From the NCBI GenBank assembly GCA_950295325.1, contig OX485803.1, positions 71,563,554 through 71,627,553 on the forward strand: a stretch of DNA of 64,000 bases, given 5' to 3'. Shown piece after piece: positions 34,601 through 42,230 of the stretch. The notes beneath the pieces are model-generated. The model was not told where the DNA came from and did no database searches. It was given only the letters and a program-made list of their open reading frames with translations. Every line of letters begins with the position of its first letter. The stretch's first letter is position 1. Made by a program: the position numbers and the translations under genes. The DNA comes from Polytrichum commune. Lineage: Eukaryota > Streptophyta > Polytrichopsida > Polytrichales > Polytrichaceae.

Positions 34601-36346
34601 GTTGTGACAAGGGGGTTTACAAAATATCTTACGCGCGTGTTCTAGGGCGGTTTTAACTATTTTAGTAGGTGGGGCATAATAGTACTTGAATTCATCATTT
34701 GTCATGAGGTGTGTGCCATTAGGGTGCGTTATGTGTTTTAGTTCGGTTATGTTATGTAAAATTAATTTATGTAAGTATTTGAGGGAAGTGGTGGGAGTTA
34801 GTGTGGGTATATGGTGTGCTTGACTCATCCATTGTGTCTCTAATGGTGTAGGGTGTAGGGGGAATTTTGCAAGTGTACTTCTAAGGTGAGTGTCACTAGT
34901 TTTTTTGAGTAGGTATAATGTTCTAGTAATTGGTGATCTCATGCAATCATGTGGGGATATTCGGGGTAAGTGGAGTGATCCGCCATGTTTGGCAAGGATA
35001 TGTTTGGTTAGTCCATTATATATTCTTCCAAGTCTTCCTTGGTCGTTGAGGGCATTTATGAGTTGTTCGCCGATACATGTTATATAGGCGTTTTTTAGTG
35101 AGAAAGCTTCGGTGCCGAACATATTTTGTGGAAGTTGTGTAACGGCGTTTGATAGGCATTTCGGGAGGCCACATATATTTTTGTGTAGGGCAATTATTCT
35201 TTTATCTAGTTTTTTAATAGCGGGAAGTGAGTATGGGACGGCATAAAAGCTATAGGCTATGCCGGCTCTTATGACTGTGTCAACCATTTGTATTTTTTGC
35301 TTCATGGTGGCTGGGCATGTGGTTAGGAGTTTACATTGTTTGATTAGTTTGGTTGTTGTGATGTGCGTTTGTGTTTTCCATTGTAGTGATGGAACTAAGT
35401 TGATTCCGAGGTAGACATATGGTTCGTGTTGACTTAGTATCGGTATTGGTTGGTTTCGGAAGTTAATATTGATGGCCGTTAAATGTGTTTTAAAGGCTTG
35501 TGCATTTAGTTTGGATTTATTTGGGCATCCCGTGATTGCGCATTTCGGTATGCCTAGGTCCATTCCGGCCCATTCGCAATATCTATCTAGCTTGTTCAAT
35601 TGTTGTTGGATGGATGTCGTGTTGTTGGATATTACCGCTAGGTCATCCACATAGGCCGCGGAGCTTAATTTTGTATTAGAGGTTTTAAAGGTGTATCCGT
35701 GGGGTCCGCGTTGTAACCATCTAAATAATGGTTCGAGAAAGATGATGAAGAGGTAAGGGCTTAGCGTATCTCCTTGTATGGTTCCCCTTTGTATGGGTAT
35801 GGGTAGTGTTTTATCGAAGTGTTCCCCGATAAATGTGGTAGTTGGTTGTGAATAGATATTTCCTACTAGTGCTACGGTATCTTGCGGATAACCGAGGTCT
35901 TTCATAATGGCGAGGAGTCTAGCATGGTCGATAGACCCAAAGGCATTTTTGAAGTCTATGTATAGGATGTAGATGTCTTGGCTAGTGAGTCGTGCATCTT
36001 CTAATCCGGCAATGAGGGTTTGAAGTTGTCGGGCGGTGCATCTTTCCGCTCTAAAGCCCTCTTGGCTATCATGTAGAATTTGGTGTTTTTCCCCGTACGA
36101 GGAGAGTATACTAGTGAGCGTGCTAGTAAATAGTTTGTAAATAGTGTTGGCAAGTGCAATAGGCCGATGGTTGGTGAGGTGATGGGGGTTGTCTTTTTTG
36201 TATAAGAGTATCGTAAGGCTCGTTTTCCAAGCTTCAGGTATTTGTTTTTGTTTATAACAGTGGGTAAAAAATAATAGTAGAAGCCTGTGGAATCTTGGCG
36301 GCATATTTTTTAGTATGGTGTTAGGAATTCGATCGGGTCCCGGCAT
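31664..36346 (-). CDS. LINE ORF2 3' open segment: reverse transcriptase, RNase H, zinc knuckle
   Basis: This is the longest uninterrupted part of ORF2 (1560 codons from an internal Met). All reverse-transcriptase core motifs visible to me are intact: the first catalytic Asp in YIDFKNAF, then GTIQGDTLSPYLF, and YVDD at 35642-35653. RNase H keeps Asp (TDGS, near 33112), Glu (RAEL, near 32980), Asp (FTDC, near 32905) and His/Asp (AHTN...QADK, 32709-32768). The knuckle CNIC...H...C lies near 32285-32338. The segment cannot be made from the native start because of upstream stops, so it is open but probably not expressed as such. Confidence 0.85.
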   Translation of the reverse strand: MPGPDRIPNTILKNMPPRFHRLLLLFFTHCYKQKQIPEAWKTSLTILLYKKDNPHHLTNHRPIALANTIYKLFTSTLTSILSSYGEKHQILHDSQEGFRAERCTARQLQTLIAGLEDARLTSQDIYILYIDFKNAFGSIDHARLLAIMKDLGYPQDTVALVGNIYSQPTTTFIGEHFDKTLPIPIQRGTIQGDTLSPYLFIIFLEPLFRWLQRGPHGYTFKTSNTKLSSAAYVDDLAVISNNTTSIQQQLNKLDRYCEWAGMDLGIPKCAITGCPNKSKLNAQAFKTHLTAININFRNQPIPILSQHEPYVYLGINLVPSLQWKTQTHITTTKLIKQCKLLTTCPATMKQKIQMVDTVIRAGIAYSFYAVPYSLPAIKKLDKRIIALHKNICGLPKCLSNAVTQLPQNMFGTEAFSLKNAYITCIGEQLINALNDQGRLGRIYNGLTKHILAKHGGSLHLPRISPHDCMRSPITRTLYLLKKTSDTHLRSTLAKFPLHPTPLETQWMSQAHHIPTLTPTTSLKYLHKLILHNITELKHITHPNGTHLMTNDEFKYYYAPPTKIVKTALEHARKIFCKPPCHNQCPNTCLTHTTPNTLKDAYKIQNHHINTSLSRHNIHPMPPPLPEYPKPPLHIQQNHIQFPIQSIINDHPHTYKDKYKITKHYTSYLCQWILPNETKYHKWLPQRDLFPWNNQNTINHNILLLTQYYTQKQHQHFTNILQINFSEAQMRDTRYVHPPQNIPLCHIYTNECNPDNDIECTQHTIQSQYGASHIYDNDGCHLITIPELRLQWLWKQYQNALNKPHNLEPPTQSFEKKVAWLYQRYKYRMPKNDPLKLSQYTLPNAIIENIIDSFHITHSYFSSPITCPTTLKQFSSPFSRDKVFGSIGTAFQHKWAGVGYAHPHTEKDTQQALHWARLAAKHNPDTITILITTDPNWYHNLNPHEGPFPDSHVISHFKADTLAYDEPTIPPELRTNPRTKNHDIHILCIHHKHTSPGSCEYANRMDTISTTLQIPTSFHTPAPPTPINTLVNRSKKWSQLIYPPPHPLTNQTSNTPIYMNHDICLPLKYHPQFCYYTDGSFMPPKEITRGHWRREKAGYGIYNPFKNLKITERLPGLQNILRAELMAIHHTLHLLTTTYRNEPAHIFTDCLNVLYLLNTQTKHPSLHNSHPDKKILESIVKMLQSRTQTTTLHKVKAHTNIQGNEQADKLAKLGCELEHRDATATHEHAHPTPYYLQKDWWHSMQETPDKGPIRHLGKYIIKHDKKHNLAILATQTHQLHKWLDNKDIDKTLSNDFWTNPAISDKQKTCLVKFRTGQYMGQARKQLFFGRIAYPSHTCNICNSLEADTWLHILLKCKQQHIHALITKRHNKAVWEIRKLLVSNKITRHYILMNAGTYNELPQDNTVPTWLLPCTCGTQRCHCNARLKPDILCIIGHPYDSPPPEAPTPEITVQFIEFTYCNDRFSTETINQKVTKYQPLINNIIAKGWNVAPLIVLASGARATTHVPSMNELETKLKLPTSQIRNTFKQLNIIAIQYAHSILIHKRRIENRQPITNLQNHN
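33330..33730 (-). other. Unassigned domain between RT and RNase H in LINE ORF2
   Basis: The region runs from DKVFGSIG through GVGYAHPH, then WARLAAKHNPDTITILITTD with PNWY, then HFKADTLAYDE to HDIHILCIHH. It looks like an alternating alpha/beta fold and is not part of the usual LINE domain set. A strand followed by DPNWY and an upstream YAHPH faintly recall adenine-N6 methyltransferases of the PCIF1 type (NPPF...IPxW). The motif NPPF/DPPW itself is absent, so this is only a hypothesis. Confidence 0.3.
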
Positions 36347-38683
36347 TTTCCCGTTGGTAAGGTTTTTAAGACATATATCATATGTTTCTTGGTCTAGGTA
36401 TGTGTGTAAGGGAGTTAAGGCTTCACCTCTCTTTTCTATAGTAAATCCGTTAAGGTCGTGCCACGGGTATTGTCTAACTCCACATAGGCATTGTTGTGGG
36501 TGATCGGGTTGATAATGGCATGTTGGGACGGTTGGTCTATTGCTTATGGATTATTGCACATGTATTTCTTGTGCGATGTCTGTGGGGCTTGTAAGGATAT
36601 TATTAAATCGATCTATTAGGCAATCTAGAGGGGGGGTGTCAATATTCTTAAAGACTTTTCTATTAATTTTCTTGGGACTTTTGTCATATAATTGTTGGTA
36701 TTTGCATATGGCTTTTTTGATTTGTTGGGTTGTGTAGTTTGTTGTTATTTTGCAGGCTTTATTTTTAGCTTCTTTGGCGATGTTGGCTAACCATGTTTCG
36801 TATGGGTGGGAAGGATGTGGATGTGGGGGTATAGTGACAGAGGTATGGTTGTTAATTTCTTGTGTGATGATGGGGTGAATTCGCCAATTTGGGTTGTTTT
36901 TTATTATATATATTGTTTTTCTAATAAGATGGTAGGTAGATAGATGTATTTTCCATTCTTTTTGGAGTTTCTTTGGAAGGTAGCCTCCTTGCTTAGCAAT
37001 TTTGTTTGAAAGCGTGAGGATGGGTGGGACACTACATGTTTCTAGGACGGTGGTGGTAATGTTGTCGGTGAGGGAACTTAGTGATTGACACGCTATTTGC
37101 CATTGTTCATTTGTCAAGTGGTTATTTTCTAATAATTGTATGAGCTCGTCGATTTGGTTTGAGTTGTCCTCGAAGAATTTGGTGTGGAAGGTTTCTAGGT
37201 TTTCCTTAGGTATAGGGTTGAGTATCCTAGGTGGTGGGTGGGGGGTTGTGATTGGTTCTCTTGCTATAAGTGTGTTTGGGGGTATTCGGAGTTGTATAGG
37301 TAGATGATCGGAGTTTAGGTGTGTTGTTTGATTTGTAGTTGAGGTGAATAGGTGGTTATGTGGGGTTTTGATGTAAAATCCATCTATTAGGCTATTTTGT
37401 GTGTAATTATGTCCTCCTTGCCTTGAAAATGTTGTGTTTGTCGTGATATATGTTAGTTCTAGGTTGGTTGTAAAGGTTCGCCAAAGGTAATCTTCCGGTT
37501 GTGGCGGTGTGGTTTGTTGGTCATTTTGTCTTCCAATCAAAGCAACGTCTCTATTGAAATCTCCACATAGGATGTATGCGTGATTAGGGTGTGTATTTAT
37601 TTGATGAGTGATGTTAGTTTGTATGATGGGGATGAGAGGTAGGTCCTCCTCATGTGAAAGCATATATAAATTAATTAAGAGCCATGGTTGTAAAGGTTGG
37701 TTTGCTATGCGCGTTACTTGGAGGAATGGGGATATGTTTGCGGGGGTGGGAATTTTGGAAAGATTTCATGGGAATGCATGTTTGTTGTGTATTATTAGTA
37801 GTAGTCCTCCTCTATATCCTCTATATGTCATTCGTTGGCGTGTGATTCTTGTGATGTTGTGTGTGTTGTTAAAGAAAAGTTTGTATTGAGGGAATAGGTG
37901 TTGTATATATTTTGTGGATTTAGTGGCGGAAAGCTTGGTTTCTTGAATGGTGATGATTGATGGGGGTTGTTGGGGGTCCGTGATTAGTTCTTGTAGACAT
38001 GGCATGGCAGTGTTTAGTGAGGAGGCATTCCAAGTTATGGCGTATGATTCTTGACTAGTTAGCGGGACCGGGTTGGACGAGGGTGATGAATGATAAGTAA
38101 TGGGGGGGTTGGGACGTGTGTATTCATTTATAGATTCGTTATATCTTAGTGCCTCCATTAGTAGTTGTCGTGGTAGGTATGAGAATTTTTCTTGTAATTT
38201 TTCTATATTAACGGAGTTATGGTTTAGATGTATATAATCATATAATTGTTTGTGTATTGTATTAGGAGGGGTGATAGTGTCTTTATATATATGACAAAAT
38301 TGTGTATATGGGTGTGGGATATCTATGTGTCTTTCTGGTGGGTTTTGCAATCTTGACATTCTTTCTAGTAGTTGAGATGTCAATTCTTGTATTGGTTGGT
38401 GGTGTAGGAGTGTGTTACATGTAAGAGTGGAGGGACTAATGGTTACGACTATTGCATAGATGACCCTTGGGGGAGGATGGTGATTATATTGTTGTATGTG
38501 ATTATACAAGTATGGGAAGGAGCGTATTATTTGTGTATGTAGCGGATGTGTGTTTTAGAAAAGGGGTTTGAATGTTTCGGCGAAATGTTGGTATTCTGGG
38601 TGGAATTTGATCGTACTTGGTAGGAAGTATGTTGTTTGTCTTTTCTTGTGGGCAGGGGGGTGTGTTTTTAGTAGGTCAGGCAT

Positions 38684-38710
38684 AGGTCCTGGATTAGGGT
38701 GAATGTCTCC
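38684..38710 (-). other. 2A-like motif 3 in LINE ORF2
   Basis: Encodes CGDIHPNPGP; the final Pro codon is 38684-38686. The consensus is D-V/I-E-x-N-P-G-P, so only the Glu (here His) deviates. LHLLILQ before it supplies the usual hydrophobic run. Arg-Gln follow at +15/+16 after the final Pro, as in the other two repeats. Skipping activity may be reduced. Confidence 0.75.
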
Positions 38711-38989
38711 GCATTGTAAAATGAGTAAATGTAGTTGAGTATGGTGTTGTATTGTTATGCTTAATTGTGGTTTTTGGTTGGGTTTTTTCGTGATTGGTTT
38801 ATATTGGTTCGTGTGAAGGGGGGTGGAATTTGGTGGTGTGTATGAGTTTGAAATGTGGGGGTTTGGGTAAGGTTTAAGTTTTTCTTTTAGGAGTTTATAG
38901 AGTATTTTAAACATAATTGTGTTAGTCATGAGGGATTGTTTTTGTCTTTGTGTGTGTGCATGTGGAAGAGTGTTTAGAGTGTGAGAAGG

Positions 38990-39019
38990 TGGGCCCGGGT
39001 TTGTGTGTATGGCTCCTCC
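38990..39019 (-). other. 2A-like motif 2 in LINE ORF2 (diverged)
   Basis: Encodes GGAIHTNPGP; the final Pro codon is 38990-38992. NPGP is intact but the upstream Asp and Glu are replaced (Ala, His), so activity is doubtful. It is clearly a duplicate of motif 1. YYT-x-NNS precedes it at the same distance, with the stop codon TAG (39044) in place of Trp, and HTQRQKQ follows at the same distance. Confidence 0.7.
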
Positions 39020-39148
39020 TAGTAATATGAATATGGAGTTGTTCTATGTATAGTAGTGTTGAGGTTTGAGTGTTAGGGTTTTTGGTATAAAGTATTGTTT
39101 TTGTCGTTGTGTGTATTCTTTGGGGAGGTTTTTGAGGGTGGTTGAGAG

Positions 39149-39175
39149 CGGCCCCGGGTTTAGTTCAATGTCTCC
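39149..39175 (-). other. 2A-like motif 1 in LINE ORF2 (canonical)
   Basis: Encodes GDIELNPGP, a perfect fit to the 2A ribosome-skipping consensus D-V/I-E-x-N-P-G-P; the final Pro codon is 39149-39151. A hydrophobic, Ser/Asn-containing segment (NNSTLIISH) precedes it. Skipping would release an upstream leader of 247 residues and start the downstream product with Pro. 2A motifs at the start of ORF2 are known in some trypanosomatid and marine-animal LINEs. Confidence 0.85.
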
Positions 39176-39884
39176 GTGTGAGATTATAAGTGTAGAGTTA
39201 TTCCACGTGTAATATGCTATGGTTTTCAGTTTTGGTTTTTTGTGGTGAATGTGTGTTATGTAGTAGATATTGCCTATATATATTGATATAGTGATGGGGA
39301 TGATTATGTGGGTTGTGTTGTTGTGGTTTGTGTGTGGGTTTTTGTTTATGTGGTAGTGGCGTTTGTATGTGTGTGAGGTATTCTTTCTATAGTTACATTG
39401 GTGGGTGTTGTCTATGTGTGGTGTGTATGTTGTGATATTATGTGGTCTATGGGAGTAATGGGGATTATAGATGTATGCGGTAGGTATCTTATGGTTGTTT
39501 GGGAGATGCGTTAATGTGTGTATTTGTAGTGTGTGGGTAGTGATAGGTTTGGAGGTCTTCGTGTGTGATGTGTGTTGTAGTTTAGGTGGGATTATGGGTG
39601 GTGTTGTTTTTTGGGTGTGATTGTGAGGGTTGTATATGACGTGTCTTAGGGGAAATTTGTGGGTATGGTGCGTTGGATTATGTGTGATTTTGGTGTGTGT
39701 GTGTTTTGTTAGGAGGAAGAGGGTAGCAATTAGTAGACATATATATTGGAAGGTGAGTCTAGCTCTGTGGGAGGTTATGTATGGAGAAAATATACCGTTA
39801 AAAAATGAGGGCATTTTATTATATGAAAAGAAAACAATACAACATATAGAGGAGAGGGACCATTTATGGTGTCCTTGAAGGCGA

Positions 39885-42230
39885 CTATCCATTAAACGCG
39901 CTAGGTCCTTGGTGAGACATTGTTGGGTTGTTATGGAAGCCCGGTGGTGCTTGTAGAGGTAGCGGGGAGGCGGTCGTGTTGTAGCTTTGTGGTAGTGGAG
40001 GTGGGGCGGTTCGTTGTAGAATTTCCGGTGCGGCGGCGGCGAGTCCGTTTACTAGGCCTTGCATGCGGAGGTTCGATTGTTGGAACTCGTGAGCAATTGT
40101 ACCAAAGAGTGCTTGAAGGTTGTTGGTGTGGTGTGTGATGGTCGCCGTGGTTGTTTCGAGGCGTCGATCCGTATGCGTATTGATTGTGGTGGTGAGCGTG
40201 CAAAATTTTTCATCCAATTTGTCTTCGAATTCCTTCATGGTTTTGGTGAGGTAGTTTTCGGTGAGGAGTGGGTTGGCGTTGGTGGCGTTGCCCATGGCTT
40301 GGATTTTCTCCGCAATGGCTTCTCGCACGGGAGCTTGGGCTAGTCTTATCGCCGTCTTGTTGGGGTCCGTACCGTCTATACTTCCTCGGTGTGGGATGAA
40401 GTCGATGCGGCGTCCAAGGATGAATGTGGATTTGTGAAGCCACTCCGTGTACACCGCGGTGTTGAGACATTGGATGTGGCACCATCCGGCTTGTTTGTCG
40501 GTGTGGGGTAGGTTGTTGTTGCCGAAGCTAATGCCAACGATGTTGTCCGTCCCGAATGCATGCTTGATGGCCCTTGTAATTGTTGTTTGTGTCTCCCGTT
40601 GTGGTAAGTTGTTAGCCACTAGTGTTGTGCTAATTCGGAGCTCCGAAGGGTTGCCGGTTCCTCGGTCTCGGGTGATGCTTACTTGAAGCCTCTCATGGTT
40701 GAATGTGAGCCCCTCCTTAAGTATGTGGTCGCGTGCTTCTTCGGTGGTGAGTGTGAGAAACGCAAAAATTTTGTCGAGTTCCGGCTTGGTGAGGCCCATG
40801 AATTCGTGTTGTTGTCCGTTGTAGTAGCTCTCCCGAACAATGGTTTCGAAAATGTTGAATGCATGCTCATATCGAAGTGTTTCTCCCTTGAGGTGCAATC
40901 TAAGGTTGCGGGCTTTAGTGGCAAGCTCGTACCCCTTCTCCACCTTACCAATGACCAACTCCTTGTCCTCCATTTCCATGACAAATGCGCGGTTTCCTTG
41001 AAGTAGCGCATGCCCGTCGCGTTGTGGGTGTTGGAGATGGACCTTGATGAAGCCCGCCCAATTTTTGGTGACGGCGTTGATCCCTACATCAAGAGGGTTC
41101 GAATATGCCGTGCCAAGTGGAATGTCCATTTGCTTAAGTCTCTCAAGGCAAGCCCCTCTAGCTTCTTGCCTACTAATACTTTTAAAGCCAAAGTCAAAAC
41201 GAATGGTTACATGGAACCCTTCGGATAGGCCGGTTGAAGGGTCTACCTTTTCTTGTCTTGGGATTTGTGTAAAGTGGAGGTGGTTGCCGGGGACCGCGTC
41301 TGGGCGTTCGCTTGGATAGAAAAGTTGTGGGACTCTTGGAAATGCTCTCCGAAGGGTTTTGAAGTGGATGATTTCTTTCGGGGGTGTCCCAATCCGAGCA
41401 AAATCTTCGTTGGTGCGGAGCTCTCGTATGACGTCTACACCCTTTTGCACCGCAACGGCTTCATGGATGGGGAAGCCCAACCACATTTGGGACACTATGT
41501 CAATGCTTGGAATTGCTTCCTTGGACCTCGTGTTGTGTGATTTGTGTGAGTCGGGGTTGGCCTCTATTCCTCCCGATTCGCTTCGTCTTCTCTTCGCACT
41601 TTGGTTGTCCGATGTGGCTACATTCATTGAGCTCTTGTGTGTTGTGGTGGTGGGTGTCCTTTCGGCCAAGTTGATGGTGTCAAGTCGAAGTATGGCGGTT
41701 TGGTTCGGGGCGGCCATGAATTCATCATTTGAGAGGGAAAGTTGAAGTGAACTCCCCCCATGCTCGGGGGAGACGTTTTCTAATTGCATGTCGATGTCTT
41801 GGAAGGTGAGGGCCTTCCCCTTCATAAGCGATGGTGGCATTGTGTGGAGGTCGTCTTTCGCAGCTTCGTCTTCATCGTTGTAATCTTCGATTAGTGCCCT
41901 CCTTCTGCTGCCATTACTGGTGCGGGTCCCGGTTCTTTTGTGGGCTGGGTCCTTGTTGCCTGCCGCTCCGTTGCTGCCGAGTGGTGGCGCCGCTATGCTC
42001 CTCCCTTGGTCTTCCGCTCCGCGGGCGCCCTCCTCGCTCTCTCCTTCCTTTGCTCGGCGGCGGTTGCTGAGGCAGTCCTTGCCTGCGTTGGCTCTCTGTT
42101 TGCTGATCTCGCTCCCTGCCTTTAGTCGGAGGCTGCCCTTGCTCGTGGTGCCGGAATTCCGAGTCTGCCTGGCTCTGCTCCGTGGTTCTACATCTGTGTG
42201 CATCGCGGTGTCTTCATGGGGGGTAGCCAT
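39885..42230 (-). CDS. LINE ORF1 protein, probably RNA-binding
   Basis: From the ATG at 42230 (context ACCATGGC, an excellent plant start) to the TAG at 39885: 781 codons, unbroken. The first 200 or so residues are charged and Ser/Arg-rich. An RRM-like section (TTLVANNLPQ...AFG..NIVGISFG...GWCHIQC, then FILGRRIDFIPHRG) lies at 40380-40640. A helical, possibly coiled segment (MKEFEDKLDEKF...) and a Pro-rich tail follow. LINE ORF1 products coat the RNA. The same frame stays open to 43586. This upstream part (43541-42231) is Pro/Thr/Ser/Lys-rich low complexity and may be leader translated by chance from A/C-rich sequence, or a genuine extension starting at 43541. ORF1's stop overlaps the ORF2 start. 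Confidence 0.75.
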   Translation of the reverse strand: MATPHEDTAMHTDVEPRSRARQTRNSGTTSKGSLRLKAGSEISKQRANAGKDCLSNRRRAKEGESEEGARGAEDQGRSIAAPPLGSNGAAGNKDPAHKRTGTRTSNGSRRRALIEDYNDEDEAAKDDLHTMPPSLMKGKALTFQDIDMQLENVSPEHGGSSLQLSLSNDEFMAAPNQTAILRLDTINLAERTPTTTTHKSSMNVATSDNQSAKRRRSESGGIEANPDSHKSHNTRSKEAIPSIDIVSQMWLGFPIHEAVAVQKGVDVIRELRTNEDFARIGTPPKEIIHFKTLRRAFPRVPQLFYPSERPDAVPGNHLHFTQIPRQEKVDPSTGLSEGFHVTIRFDFGFKSISRQEARGACLERLKQMDIPLGTAYSNPLDVGINAVTKNWAGFIKVHLQHPQRDGHALLQGNRAFVMEMEDKELVIGKVEKGYELATKARNLRLHLKGETLRYEHAFNIFETIVRESYYNGQQHEFMGLTKPELDKIFAFLTLTTEEARDHILKEGLTFNHERLQVSITRDRGTGNPSELRISTTLVANNLPQRETQTTITRAIKHAFGTDNIVGISFGNNNLPHTDKQAGWCHIQCLNTAVYTEWLHKSTFILGRRIDFIPHRGSIDGTDPNKTAIRLAQAPVREAIAEKIQAMGNATNANPLLTENYLTKTMKEFEDKLDEKFCTLTTTINTHTDRRLETTTATITHHTNNLQALFGTIAHEFQQSNLRMQGLVNGLAAAAPEILQRTAPPPLPQSYNTTASPLPLQAPPGFHNNPTMSHQGPSAFNG

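Larger units (their letters stand above)
38555..39205 (-). repeat. Tandem repeat of the 2A-containing module (three units)
   Basis: Each unit has an aromatic/Thr start (YYTWNNS, YYT*NNS, HHTQLHL), a hydrophobic stretch, an NPGP motif, then L....LP or equivalent. Arg-Gln occurs exactly 15-16 residues after the final Pro (TQRQKQ, TQRQKQ, KKRQTT). Units 1 and 3 also share YF.P.T after it. Identity is highest between units 1 and 2. The third is farther away, separated by about 60 residues of Pro/Asn-rich spacer. Confidence 0.8.
31664..39892 (-). pseudogene. LINE ORF2 polyprotein, one frame with four nonsense codons
   Basis: From the ATG at 39892 to the TAA at 31664 a single frame of 2742 codons is interrupted only by TAG (39044), TAA (38555), TGA (37766) and TAA (36551), with no frameshift. 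Approximate residue order: leader 1-239 (His/Thr/Asn-rich, hydrophobic segment LTFQYICLLIATLFLL near 46-61); three NPGP motifs at 248, about 301 and about 403; endonuclease about 620-870 (ITWNASS, QETKL, GDFNRD, SDHLPI); reverse transcriptase about 1180-1500 (YIDFKNAF, GTIQGDTLSP, AYVDD with YVDD at 1414); Cys-rich CX3CX3C; unassigned domain about 2060-2175; RNase H about 2255-2380 (YYTDGS, RAEL, FTDCLN, KAHTNIQGNEQADK, all catalytic residues present); CX2CX9HX4C knuckle near 2520; conserved Cys/His tail. Each stop could arise by one C-to-T change on one strand. One adjacent repeat has Trp where the TAG lies. The frame meets ORF1 at ATGGATAG. Confidence 0.92.

Noticed and set aside
32217..37889. 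Plus-strand frames across the LINE (for example 32748-33125, 37608-37889)
   Set aside because: Antisense shadows of ORF2, with GT-rich composition and no domain.
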